From Candidatus Avigastranaerophilus faecigallinarum (GTDB taxonomy: Bacteria > Cyanobacteriota > Vampirovibrionia > Gastranaerophilales > Gastranaerophilaceae), in NCBI GenBank assembly GCA_018716565.1, contig DVJT01000149.1:1-33241 (forward strand): a DNA stretch of 33,241 bases. The letters are read 5' to 3'. Numbering within the stretch: position 1 is the stretch's first letter; each line of letters starts with the position of its first letter. Shown here piece by piece: positions 1-8,785 of the stretch. A program made the translations under genes and the position numbers. The notes under the pieces were generated by a model. That model did not search any database, was not told the DNA's origin, and was given only the letters and a program-made list of their open reading frames with translations.

Positions 1-902
1 AAGTTTTCCCTAATTTCATTTTCAAGGCGAACTAATTCTTTGCACCTTCTGCTGACTCTTTTCCTAAAATTTTTGTCATAAAAAGGTGTTAATTGCACAT
101 ATCTGTGAAATTCATACGCAAATTCATCGACAGGAAATGATTCCTCCATCCAAGGTTTTATTGGACCAGAATAATGAATTACAACAGGTGATAATATTGC
201 TTCTTGCAAATCTTTATATTTATATGATTTAAACATATTGTTTTCTGACCAACATGAAAGGAGGTTATATTTGGGAGGTAAAAGAAGCTTTTGTCCGGTA
301 CAAACAATATTAATTGCATCTTGATCCAATTGTTCCAAAACCTTTGGGTTTAAATTATTTGTTTCTGCTATCAATTTGTGATATAGATCTTCTTCCCTCC
401 ACTTTTGGCAATTTATTAACAAAACACCACTATTAAGATAAGGTTCAACAATAGATGAATTAAGTTTTAGTCTTTTAAAAGACATCATCCAGTGGTAATC
501 CTCGACTCCACCTATATAGTAATCATTAATATTGGTATTAAATAGATTCCATAAAGATTGTTTTACAATAGTGTCGCAATCAAAATATAGGGCTTTTTGT
601 ATATTGGGTTTAATTTGTGGAATTAAATATCTATAAAGAAATGCACTTGAATGTATATAATCAGGTTTTTCATATTTCTCAAAAATAGAACCATCAACTT
701 GTAAAAATTCAAGTTTAAATTCCCTAATATTTGATAATGTATATAATAAATTTTTATTTTCTTCTTTTATATCATTATTCAAGACATAGATAGAAATATT
801 TTCATCTTCATTTGAATTCTTTAAAATAGAGGCTATAGATGTTGCCAAGTATGGTACAAATTTATCATCCGCACAATAAAATATATCAATATTTTTATTC
901 AT
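1..902 (-). CDS. GT8-family glycosyltransferase (LgtC/GspA-like), 3' end runs off the left edge; not in the ORF track
   Basis: Translated by hand from ATG at 902..900: MNKNIDIFYCADDKFVPYLATSIASILKNSNED..., with a DxD motif (ALYFDCDTIVKQSLWNLF). Frame stays open to base 1. Overlaps the stop of the upstream gene by 8 bp. Confidence 0.88.
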   Translation of the reverse strand, partial: MNKNIDIFYCADDKFVPYLATSIASILKNSNEDENISIYVLNNDIKEENKNLLYTLSNIREFKLEFLQVDGSIFEKYEKPDYIHSSAFLYRYLIPQIKPNIQKALYFDCDTIVKQSLWNLFNTNINDYYIGGVEDYHWMMSFKRLKLNSSIVEPYLNSGVLLINCQKWREEDLYHKLIAETNNLNPKVLEQLDQDAINIVCTGQKLLLPPKYNLLSCWSENNMFKSYKYKDLQEAILSPVVIHYSGPIKPWMEESFPVDEFAYEFHRYVQLTPFYDKNFRKRVSRRCKELVRLENEIREN

Positions 903-3900
903 CTCTAAACTTCCTTCGATTTTCCTTTCCATAAATAAAACACGAGATTATTTTCTTCAAAAAATATTTATTAAAAATCTTTCTTAGAAAATAGTAAGTT
1001 ATTGAAAGTGGTTGCATTATCCAATCTAAAAAATTTTTAATAGGATAAAGAAATATATTTAGATGCTTTTGTAATTTATTACTATATTTAATATATTTTT
1101 CTTTTGTATTTGAGATTACTATTGGAGAAACTTCTTCTAGTGGTTCAACAAAAAACTCATAATTTTTATCAAAATGTTCTTTATATACATTCTCAAAACC
1201 TATAAAATTTATTATTCCAAATATATCATTAGAATTCAAAAGAGCGTGAGAATGTTTTTCGGAAAAAATTCCACTTTGTTTATAATCTAAAAACACAAAA
1301 TTATTGTATAAAAGACTTTCTGATATCCTTAAATTTTCTTCATTCCACTCTGTCCAATCATGAAATTGCAAATTCGGAAAGAATTGTAACGCATACGACA
1401 GAAAGAAAAATTGTTCGGGAGCATATCTGAATTTACATGTAGGAAAGGGGGTTCTATCAGGATACCTATAGCACCAATTCCCAAGTTCTTGTTCTGTGGC
1501 TAATCTTGTATGTTCAAAGTACTCCTTGATATCGACACTTAGTCCAAACATAAAAAAGTCAGATGGATGAAACAATACAGGATATGGGACTATCCAATTC
1601 CCTTTTGTTCTTGAATATATTGAACTAATTAAAACTCTATGCTTGAATATATTAAATTCTTTATGTCTTATAGGAAAACGGTTAAAATATTTAATAAACT
1701 CATTTGAATGAAGCTCAAAATCTGTTCTTAATTTTAATATAAATTTTCTATTTGCCTTTTTTAATCCAGCTTTTGTAGAAACTAATTGTCGATTCTGATT
1801 GTTTAAAGCATTATCAATAATATCACATTTTACTGCTCCAGGATCTTGATTTAAAACAAGAGTATCATAATCTAAATTTTCAACATCAGAATTATTCCAA
1901 GTTGATAAAATAATCTCGGCATCTGGCAAAAAAGTCCTAATAGAGCGTAAACATCTTGGTGTGATTTCATTATTTATTGCCCCTTGGACAACTACCGAAA
2001 TATCTTCCGTTTTAATATCTAATATATCGTCTTTATCGTGAGCATAACAATACTTTAATTCTTCAGGTTTATTATTTTGTTTCATAAGTTCTTCAAAATT
2101 TTCTTGTAAAAAATCTTCTACAAAATCTTTACAGTTACGTTTATTTACTGGATTTAAAGTAATTTCTCTGACCTCTTTGTTTCTCTGTTTAGTTGTCCAT
2201 GCCCAAATATCTTCAATAAAATATTTGTTAATAAAATATCGGTATATTGCATATTTTTCTTCCCAAGTAAAGAAATATTTATCATCTAAATCTATGATGA
2301 CATTTGCAATCGCTTGACTTTTATGAATAGGTTTGTTGTACTTTGCCTCAGTATCAAAAAATAGATATTCAATATTATTCTCGTATTCAATATAAAACAC
2401 ATTTTTTGCAAGATAATCCCAAGCGTTAGGCATTAAATAGTTGCTATTTTCAGGTATTTCATATTTAAAAAATAATTCACTTAAAAACTTATCCAAAACA
2501 TCCAGAAAAGCATTATATCCTTTGTGGATATATGTTTTTATTAAAATATCATCAACTTTAATTTTGCAATCAATGTATTGAATGTTTTCTTGTTTTGTAT
2601 ATGTAACATAATTAGTTTCAAGGCATTCCTGCTCTGGCATAAAGTGTTTTGTAAAACTTTTTATGCCATTAATATTTTTATAACTAAATACAGAAAATTT
2701 ATCTTTTCGCTTTGCAAAAGACCATAAATACTCGCAATTTTGCATTCTTTCTTTTATATATTTATATATATAAGAATTAGAATCTAAAATATGTCTGTGT
2801 AAATCTAAAAATATATCATAACTATTTATAAATTCAGTTATGAGTTCTGGTTCATAGTAAATTGCCTCTTCGCTAAAAACAAAGAATCTAAAACTTGAAT
2901 TATTATACCAATATAAAGTGGGTTCTGATTTCAATATTGAATTATCTTTAATATTTTGTGGCATTAAAGATGCTGCACCATTGTCAAGATGTTTAGCAAC
3001 TTTATATCCGTTTTTTTTCATATAATCTGTCATCAACTGACAAAGGTAATCTTTATCTGCCTTGTATTCAATGCCTATTTTCGGTGCAATTTCTTTAAAT
3101 ATTAAATCGTATTTTTGCCAGTTTTCTTTATGAAAAATTCCATGGTGCAAAAGTGTCCAAAAATACATTTCATCTGTTGGAACATAAACTCTTTTAGAGT
3201 TTAACTGCCTTGTTTCCAAGGTTTTCTTTTGCATATTTATATCATAATAATTATCACCTATAAATTTGGGATGTATCAATAAGTTTTTGTTATCCTCTCC
3301 AAAATCTACCCAATTAAAGAAATGGAAAGCATTTTTATGTAATGGAGCTGTCGGATTTAAGATTGCAACAAATTTTTTAATATCATCAACTAATAAATCA
3401 ACATCTCCATTTTCTCTATAAGTATGAGTATCAGGGATTGCATCAAAACTTCTTAAAAGCACGTAATTGCAGGTTTCATTCAAAATATAGAAAAATTCAG
3501 ATAAACTCTTCCAGCCTCTTGCACTTGGGATGTCTTGATGTAAAATTTCTCTTTTTCCGTCCAACTCAGTTGAATTTAGAAAATCATTAAGATTCTTTCC
3601 TAATAATAGAGCAATATCGTGTTTACTTTCTGCTATATCGTTTGAAGAATGAAATGAGAAGGTTTTTGTTAATTTCCGAATTTCTTGTTTTAAATTAAAA
3701 GTTTTTTCATTAACTAATACTTCTCCCCTATTTGTAGGCGTCAAAATATAATTTGGATTTTTATCTTCAACAATAACCAAAACAAAAGCTCCTTCTCCTC
3801 TTGTTTTTCGTTGAAACATATTATAAATAAAATTGTCACCATAAAAGGCACTCAAATTTTCACCAAACAATTCAGGTGTCCAAGTGATTTCATATTCTTT

Positions 3901-3996
3901 CAAGACTGTAAACTTTGCTTTGATTTTTTCAAGGATTTCATCCTCAAAACATCTTGCATTTTTCCAAATTATAAAAGTTTGAATGTCTCTATTCAT
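895..3996 (-). CDS. Large multidomain protein: nucleotidyltransferase-like segment (GDVDLLV) and C-terminal WavE-like glycan synthesis domain
   Basis: 1033-aa ORF; C-terminal third DISVVVQGAINNEITPRCLRSIRTFLPDAEIILSTW...KLRTDFEL resembles WavE-type LPS proteins; GDVDLLVDDIKKFVAIL looks like an NTase-fold strand with acidic pair. Confidence 0.75.
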   Translation of the reverse strand: MNRDIQTFIIWKNARCFEDEILEKIKAKFTVLKEYEITWTPELFGENLSAFYGDNFIYNMFQRKTRGEGAFVLVIVEDKNPNYILTPTNRGEVLVNEKTFNLKQEIRKLTKTFSFHSSNDIAESKHDIALLLGKNLNDFLNSTELDGKREILHQDIPSARGWKSLSEFFYILNETCNYVLLRSFDAIPDTHTYRENGDVDLLVDDIKKFVAILNPTAPLHKNAFHFFNWVDFGEDNKNLLIHPKFIGDNYYDINMQKKTLETRQLNSKRVYVPTDEMYFWTLLHHGIFHKENWQKYDLIFKEIAPKIGIEYKADKDYLCQLMTDYMKKNGYKVAKHLDNGAASLMPQNIKDNSILKSEPTLYWYNNSSFRFFVFSEEAIYYEPELITEFINSYDIFLDLHRHILDSNSYIYKYIKERMQNCEYLWSFAKRKDKFSVFSYKNINGIKSFTKHFMPEQECLETNYVTYTKQENIQYIDCKIKVDDILIKTYIHKGYNAFLDVLDKFLSELFFKYEIPENSNYLMPNAWDYLAKNVFYIEYENNIEYLFFDTEAKYNKPIHKSQAIANVIIDLDDKYFFTWEEKYAIYRYFINKYFIEDIWAWTTKQRNKEVREITLNPVNKRNCKDFVEDFLQENFEELMKQNNKPEELKYCYAHDKDDILDIKTEDISVVVQGAINNEITPRCLRSIRTFLPDAEIILSTWNNSDVENLDYDTLVLNQDPGAVKCDIIDNALNNQNRQLVSTKAGLKKANRKFILKLRTDFELHSNEFIKYFNRFPIRHKEFNIFKHRVLISSIYSRTKGNWIVPYPVLFHPSDFFMFGLSVDIKEYFEHTRLATEQELGNWCYRYPDRTPFPTCKFRYAPEQFFFLSYALQFFPNLQFHDWTEWNEENLRISESLLYNNFVFLDYKQSGIFSEKHSHALLNSNDIFGIINFIGFENVYKEHFDKNYEFFVEPLEEVSPIVISNTKEKYIKYSNKLQKHLNIFLYPIKNFLDWIMQPLSITYYFLRKIFNKYFLKKIISCFIYGKENRRKFRDE

Positions 3997-4015
3997 TAAT
4001 TGTACCCATAAATTT

Positions 4016-4564
4016 TTATAACCAAGGAAGACCTATTATTAAATTTGCCAGTAAATTGGAAACAAGATTTGATCCCAAATCTCCTATAATGTTTTTTAAG
4101 TTGCTAATTTTATCTTCTTTTGTTGTCGAAGATGTTATTATTTCTTCTACTTTTTTATATGTTTCTTTATCAAGCTGTTCTTTTAAGAACAATTGCAAAT
4201 TTAATTCTTGAGTTTGTGTTATTGTATTTGAGCTATCTTGCGTATTTGTTTGACTAAACGTCGGAGATATTACAGGTGAAACATTTATATTAACATTTGA
4301 GTTCATTTTTCTATTCCTTTCTGCTATATAGGCAAATAGGGAATCCTCCCCCTTTTGAGTTAGAAACCAAGTATCACCATGTCCTTCTTTGCATTCAAAA
4401 AAATCCTCATCAATCATTTGCTGCAAAACATCATCAAAATATTTTTGAATATTCCCTGAAGCCTTAGCTCTAGCATTTATTAACCATTTTTTATCAATAT
4501 ACTTTCCTGCTGATAATTTGTATTTATCAAATACATTGAAAATATAGTTTCTTGTTTCTTCCAT
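4016..4564 (-). CDS. Hypothetical protein, winged-helix-like N-terminus, polar NINVSP linker, hydrophobic C-terminal tail
   Basis: 182-aa ORF whose start overlaps the upstream cupin stop by one base (TAATG); FDDVLQQMIDEDFFECKEGHGDTWFLTQKGEDSL fits a wHTH wing pattern; tail NIIGDLGSNLVSNLLANLIIGLPWL. Confidence 0.6.
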   Translation of the reverse strand: MEETRNYIFNVFDKYKLSAGKYIDKKWLINARAKASGNIQKYFDDVLQQMIDEDFFECKEGHGDTWFLTQKGEDSLFAYIAERNRKMNSNVNINVSPVISPTFSQTNTQDSSNTITQTQELNLQLFLKEQLDKETYKKVEEIITSSTTKEDKISNLKNIIGDLGSNLVSNLLANLIIGLPWL

Positions 4565-4893
4565 TATTTCTCCTCCAAATACTTATCATTATTAGCACCA
4601 GGGTATTTAACAACAACGTTTTGGGTGCCGTCTTCAAGGCATTCAAAGTCTGTTGCTTCCATAGGCTCAATGACAACAATGTCACCTTTTTGGTATTCAA
4701 TACCGTTCATTTTTACCCTGCCTTGGGTAATTACAGTAATCTCCGTTGCGATTTTGTGGTAGTGTTTCTCTTCATAGTCGCCTTTTTTATAACTCTTGAC
4801 CGCGACTTCCACGTCATTGGTTTTCAAAAGTGTCGGTTCAAAATTCCCAACAAACCAACCTTTCACCATATCTTCCAGTTTAGCAAGTTTCAT
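4564..4893 (-). CDS. Cupin-fold protein
   Basis: 109 aa with KHYHKIATEITVITQGRVKMNGIEYQKGDIVVIEPMEATDFECLEDG, a cupin motif 1/2 pattern. Confidence 0.8.
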   Translation of the reverse strand: MKLAKLEDMVKGWFVGNFEPTLLKTNDVEVAVKSYKKGDYEEKHYHKIATEITVITQGRVKMNGIEYQKGDIVVIEPMEATDFECLEDGTQNVVVKYPGANNDKYLEEK

Positions 4894-4926
4894 AATTTAA
4901 CCTCATCTTATTCCTGTAAAATTTGC

Positions 4927-5973
4927 TCATAATAAAGGTCCCCCCCCTACAGTAGAATTTTTATATAATTTTCTGCAAGGAACTTCTATAGCATGGTATG
5001 CAATTATTCCTAAGATAACAGAGCTTATTACAAATAATGTAACGTAAGTATATCCGCTTATTTGTTGTGATGAATGCAAGAATACCCATGGAATATTTTG
5101 CATAACATAAATAGAAAAACTATATTTACTTATAGGGTACAAATTAACTTTATTTAATACTTTTGAAAAATAGCCGGCATTATTTACAAAGCAAATAATC
5201 AAAAGAGCAAAAAGAAAGATGTATAAAACCATACTACGTGGTGCTTCTATGTACTTAATGCAGGTTAAATTAATTATTAAATAAAAGAATAAAAATAATT
5301 CTAAAATTGTGAAAAATATTTTATTTTTTAGACTTTTTATACTTTCGGGGTTATAAAAATTCAATCGTACTAAAATGCCAATACCAATACTAATAAAACC
5401 TCTCAGAATGCCATTATTAAAAATATAGTATGCATTATCATTTTGGATTCCACCCCCGTTTGTAAACATAACAAGCGCAAAATAAATAATCAGTGCAACT
5501 GTAAAATTAAATTTTAATTTGTCTTTTATTATATTTAATAAACAGCAATAAAAACAGGAACACCAGAACAAAACAAACAGAAACCAACAAGCTCCTAATA
5601 GTGCTACCTGTGAACTTTTGAGACCAATATTCGACAATAGAAAGAAATCCGGTAATATTTCATAAAAATGCTTATGAAAATGAAAAATATTGGCAAAAAC
5701 TGTAACAAAAAAAACAACCGGAAATAACCTTATGATTCTGGTAACGGCAAAATCTTTAAAATTAGTTCTTTTTATAAGTATATTAGGCAGAAAAAAACCT
5801 GCAATAATGAAAAAACACTCTACAAAAACCCAGCACATCCGGCAATACGGATAAATGGTATGAGCTCTGTCAATTATATAAAAAGCATGAAACACCAGTA
5901 TCAAAACAACACCCAGAATCCTGAGCAATTCTATCGAATTAAGTTTTGAGTCTATTTTTCGCACCTGTTCCAC
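4927..5973 (-). CDS. Acyltransferase 3 family membrane protein (O-antigen/glycan O-acyltransferase type)
   Basis: 348 aa, polytopic; KLNSIELLRILGVVLILVFHAFYI...FFIIAGFFL, typical acyltransferase 3 N-terminus; C-terminal YHAIEVPCRKLYK. Confidence 0.88.
   Translation of the reverse strand: MEQVRKIDSKLNSIELLRILGVVLILVFHAFYIIDRAHTIYPYCRMCWVFVECFFIIAGFFLPNILIKRTNFKDFAVTRIIRLFPVVFFVTVFANIFHFHKHFYEILPDFFLLSNIGLKSSQVALLGACWFLFVLFWCSCFYCCLLNIIKDKLKFNFTVALIIYFALVMFTNGGGIQNDNAYYIFNNGILRGFISIGIGILVRLNFYNPESIKSLKNKIFFTILELFLFFYLIINLTCIKYIEAPRSMVLYIFLFALLIICFVNNAGYFSKVLNKVNLYPISKYSFSIYVMQNIPWVFLHSSQQISGYTYVTLFVISSVILGIIAYHAIEVPCRKLYKNSTVGGGPLL
4940..4947. repeat. C8/G8 homopolymer inside the 3' end of the acyltransferase coding sequence
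   Basis: Forward strand ggtCCCCCCCCtac; minus strand gta ggg ggg gga cct tta tta tga. Confidence 0.95.
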
Positions 5974-6723
5974 TTATATTAATGCTCCCTGTTTTTCTTT
6001 TACCCCTTCAATATACTTATCTAAATCTTCCGGCGTTCCGGTTCCATGCATTTGAGTTTTGTCGATTGTATAAATTCCGAACTTTTTACCCTGCTTAATT
6101 GCATAGTTATAAACAGGTGCTACATAAAATTCGTTATTAACACGCTCGTTTCTCACAATCATATCTATTGCGTTTTCTACAAAATCTCTGCCTTTATTAA
6201 AGTAATAAATTCCGACTGTCGCATTTTCTGAAATAACTTCTTTTTCTCTGATTTCAGTAATCAGTCCATTCTCATCCAGTTTTGCATAAGACCATTTTTT
6301 GTCGTTGTCTTCAAAACAAAGTACTGAACCGTCTAATTGGCGATTTTCACTGTCATTAATGTAATCTTCTATATCTATATCAACAATCTGGTCAGAATTT
6401 GCTATCAAAAGAGGAAGGTCATTATTGATTAGACGATGAGCATGTAAAACAGTGCAAGCAGCGCCTTCCGTTAATTTATCAATTAAAACAACCTCTGAAT
6501 AATAATGTTTTGTAATCCAGTTTATAGTTTCACGCTCTTTCTCAAAGTGTTCAGCTCTTACAAGCAAAATAAACTTTGCATTTGGCATCTTCAGATTATC
6601 CAGAACATGACAAATCATCGGCTTGCCTAAGACATCTATAAACGGTTTCGGTTTATCGTAGCCTGCTTTCGCAAATCTTGAACCTGCTCCTGCCATTGGT
6701 ATTACTATATTTATCATGTTCAT
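5974..6723 (-). CDS. Sugar-nucleotide-type nucleotidyltransferase, apparently catalytically intact
   Basis: IVIPMAGAGSRFAKAGYDKPKPFIDVLGKPMI signature and LLIANSDQIVDID acidic motif; AGGAGG-type RBS upstream. Confidence 0.88.
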   Translation of the reverse strand: MNMINIVIPMAGAGSRFAKAGYDKPKPFIDVLGKPMICHVLDNLKMPNAKFILLVRAEHFEKERETINWITKHYYSEVVLIDKLTEGAACTVLHAHRLINNDLPLLIANSDQIVDIDIEDYINDSENRQLDGSVLCFEDNDKKWSYAKLDENGLITEIREKEVISENATVGIYYFNKGRDFVENAIDMIVRNERVNNEFYVAPVYNYAIKQGKKFGIYTIDKTQMHGTGTPEDLDKYIEGVKEKQGALI

Positions 6724-7443
6724 TTAATACCCCCTCCTGTTTGATAAATATTTTTCATACATCTGATAACTTGAAAATGTCAGATAATCTTTTTTCGGAA
6801 TTTCATAAATCCCGATTCTTCTATTATTCAAAATCATTTCATTAAAAGTAGCACTGATATAGTACTGTCCCTGTGTATTTACATCCTTTTCAATGACAGC
6901 AAAAGCAGAACCAACAAAATCTGAACCCTTTTTGAAATAACAGCATCCGGTTGACGCCATATTTGAAATAGGACGTTTTTCGCTTGTCTGAACAACCAAA
7001 TTATTTTCATCTAACAATACAGAACTATATTTGGGATGAACAGCATTAATCGTTACAATACCGCCGTCAAGATTTCTTTTTCTAAAATCCTCTATAGCTG
7101 GAGAGATACTTGTCTTTATTAATTGGCTTCCATTTATCAATAAAAGTTCTTCACTATTGTTTATTTCATCTATTGCGAATAAAGCAGAACAGACAGCACC
7201 TTTTGTATCTCCTGCAACCTCAATAATTTTACATTTAGGACAAAGAATTTTTAGGGTATCTCCTAGAAAATACTTTTCTTGATCCTCTTTTCTTATAATG
7301 CAAGTTATATTTTCACCAAATGTTTCTAGTAATTCAATTGTTCTTTGTATCATTGGTTTATTTTGTATTTCTATAAAATACTTAGGATATCCTTTTTCAC
7401 TAAAGTCTTTTTCATTACCTGCCATTAAAATCAATATATTCAT
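6724..7443 (-). CDS. Nucleotidyltransferase-fold paralogue with degenerate active site
   Basis: Aligns by eye with the adjacent NTase (NKPMI, KGAVCSALFA, LDENNLV, STGCCYFKKGSDFV), but GAGSRF is NEKDF and NSDQ is NGSQ. Confidence 0.8.
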   Translation of the reverse strand: MNILILMAGNEKDFSEKGYPKYFIEIQNKPMIQRTIELLETFGENITCIIRKEDQEKYFLGDTLKILCPKCKIIEVAGDTKGAVCSALFAIDEINNSEELLLINGSQLIKTSISPAIEDFRKRNLDGGIVTINAVHPKYSSVLLDENNLVVQTSEKRPISNMASTGCCYFKKGSDFVGSAFAVIEKDVNTQGQYYISATFNEMILNNRRIGIYEIPKKDYLTFSSYQMYEKYLSNRRGY

Positions 7444-8117
7444 TATCTGGCACCCCCAATACTTAAAACTTTTCCTTCAAAAGCAAAATCCCCGTTTTCA
7501 ATTTCTTTAATACGATTTTTAATATTTTGATATGTTACATCATTTACTGTATCTACTTTTAAAAGATTTGCTCCGCTTGCAAGTGCTGCTTTAATTCCGT
7601 TTGGATTGTCTTCAACGATTAAACATTCTTCAGGTTTTAAACCGAATCTGCTAATTGCTTTTACATATATTTCTGGATCGGGTTTTGACTTTGTTACATC
7701 TTGATTAGATAATGTAAAATCAAGATATTTTTGTAAATCAGCTTTTTCCATCATCATATCAATTGTTACTCTTACTGAGTTTGAAGCTAATGCAAGACCA
7801 TAACCTTCAGATTTTAATTTTGATAATGCATACTGATGACAAAACAACGGTTTGCACTTCATATAAACGTGCTCCATCGTATATTTTTGTTTTATTTCAT
7901 TAATAAACTTATGTAATCCTTTTGGTAAACCTTTTTCTATTGAAAGCATTTCTAATTTTTTCTTTGTTGGTAGTCCATCAAAAGTAACAAGGTGATCGTA
8001 TCTTGAAATTTTGTACCCAAATAGTTCCAATGCTTGATTTAATGCCTCATAGTGCCAATCTTTTGCATCAATAAGGACTCCATCCATATCAAATATCACA
8101 GCTTTTATTCTAATCAT
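7443..8117 (-). CDS. HAD-superfamily phosphatase (beta-phosphoglucomutase-like subfamily)
   Basis: KAVIFDMDGVLIDAKDWHYEALNQAL; LASNSVRVTIDMM; SKPDPEIYVKAISRFGLKPEECLIVEDNPNGIKAALASGA. Confidence 0.93.
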   Translation of the reverse strand: MIRIKAVIFDMDGVLIDAKDWHYEALNQALELFGYKISRYDHLVTFDGLPTKKKLEMLSIEKGLPKGLHKFINEIKQKYTMEHVYMKCKPLFCHQYALSKLKSEGYGLALASNSVRVTIDMMMEKADLQKYLDFTLSNQDVTKSKPDPEIYVKAISRFGLKPEECLIVEDNPNGIKAALASGANLLKVDTVNDVTYQNIKNRIKEIENGDFAFEGKVLSIGGAR

Positions 8118-8724
8118 TGAAAACCTCTCTAGCTTCCATAGGATAATCAGTGCAAATCATTATTTCTTTTATGTTTTTATATATTTCCCAAATATTTTTA
8201 TGTGCACGTTTATGTAAGTCTGGAGATACAATGCAAACTTTTTTATTTAGTCTTAAAATATCAGTGATATCACTCTCTCCAAACCAATCTGAATTAAAAC
8301 AATCTAACCAAATACCTTGTGCTTCATCTAGCATTATTGGATTTTTAATAATATCACTTTTTCCTGTGAAAACATTTAAACCTAATTTATTCTGATATAC
8401 CATTTCCGGTATACTCATATCAAAAGTAAAATAATTTGTATGATTATACTTTTCTAGGATGCGTTTTATTTCATCAGCTAAACCATCTGCCTTTATATTT
8501 AGTGCCAAAGTTAAATTTTTTCCGTCTAATATTTTTAGCAATTCTTCAAAAGACATTTCATTACCACAAGGCATATTATGTGAAATTACAACTTTTCCTT
8601 GATTATCTCTTAAATCTGTTTCTATTCCAAAACCATTGTCAAAAGCTCTCTTAAAAGCTATTTCAGTATTTTTCTCCTCTTCTTTTAACCAATAACCTCT
8701 ATGTGCTATTATTTTTGAATACAA
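8110..8724 (-). CDS. Glycerophosphodiester phosphodiesterase-like / PI-PLC-fold protein
   Basis: KIIAHRGYWLKEEEKNTEIAFKRAFDNGFGIETDLRDNQGKVVISHNMPCG: conserved HR, ExD and H of GDPD-type enzymes. Confidence 0.8.
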   Translation of the reverse strand: MYSKIIAHRGYWLKEEEKNTEIAFKRAFDNGFGIETDLRDNQGKVVISHNMPCGNEMSFEELLKILDGKNLTLALNIKADGLADEIKRILEKYNHTNYFTFDMSIPEMVYQNKLGLNVFTGKSDIIKNPIMLDEAQGIWLDCFNSDWFGESDITDILRLNKKVCIVSPDLHKRAHKNIWEIYKNIKEIMICTDYPMEAREVFND

Positions 8725-8785
8725 GTTATAATGTCCTTTCTTTGCAATTTTTGTTATTATTTTATTATTTATACTGTATTGATAC

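Noticed and set aside
3811-3999. Short plus-strand ORFs opposite minus-strand genes (also 6046..6231, 7298..7510, 8150..8395, 8436..8654, 10127..10318, 10499..10879, 19025..19387, 19212..19412)
   Set aside because: All lie inside strongly supported genes on the other strand and have no recognisable motifs or convincing RBS.
4552-4932. Plus-strand ORF of 126 aa opposite the cupin gene
   Set aside because: Antisense to a well-supported cupin; composition looks like a shadow ORF with no family resemblance.
8774-8780. CTGTATT at 8774..8780 as a partner half-site for the 9488..9519 repeat
   Set aside because: Only 7 bp shared with one arm; expected by chance in this composition.
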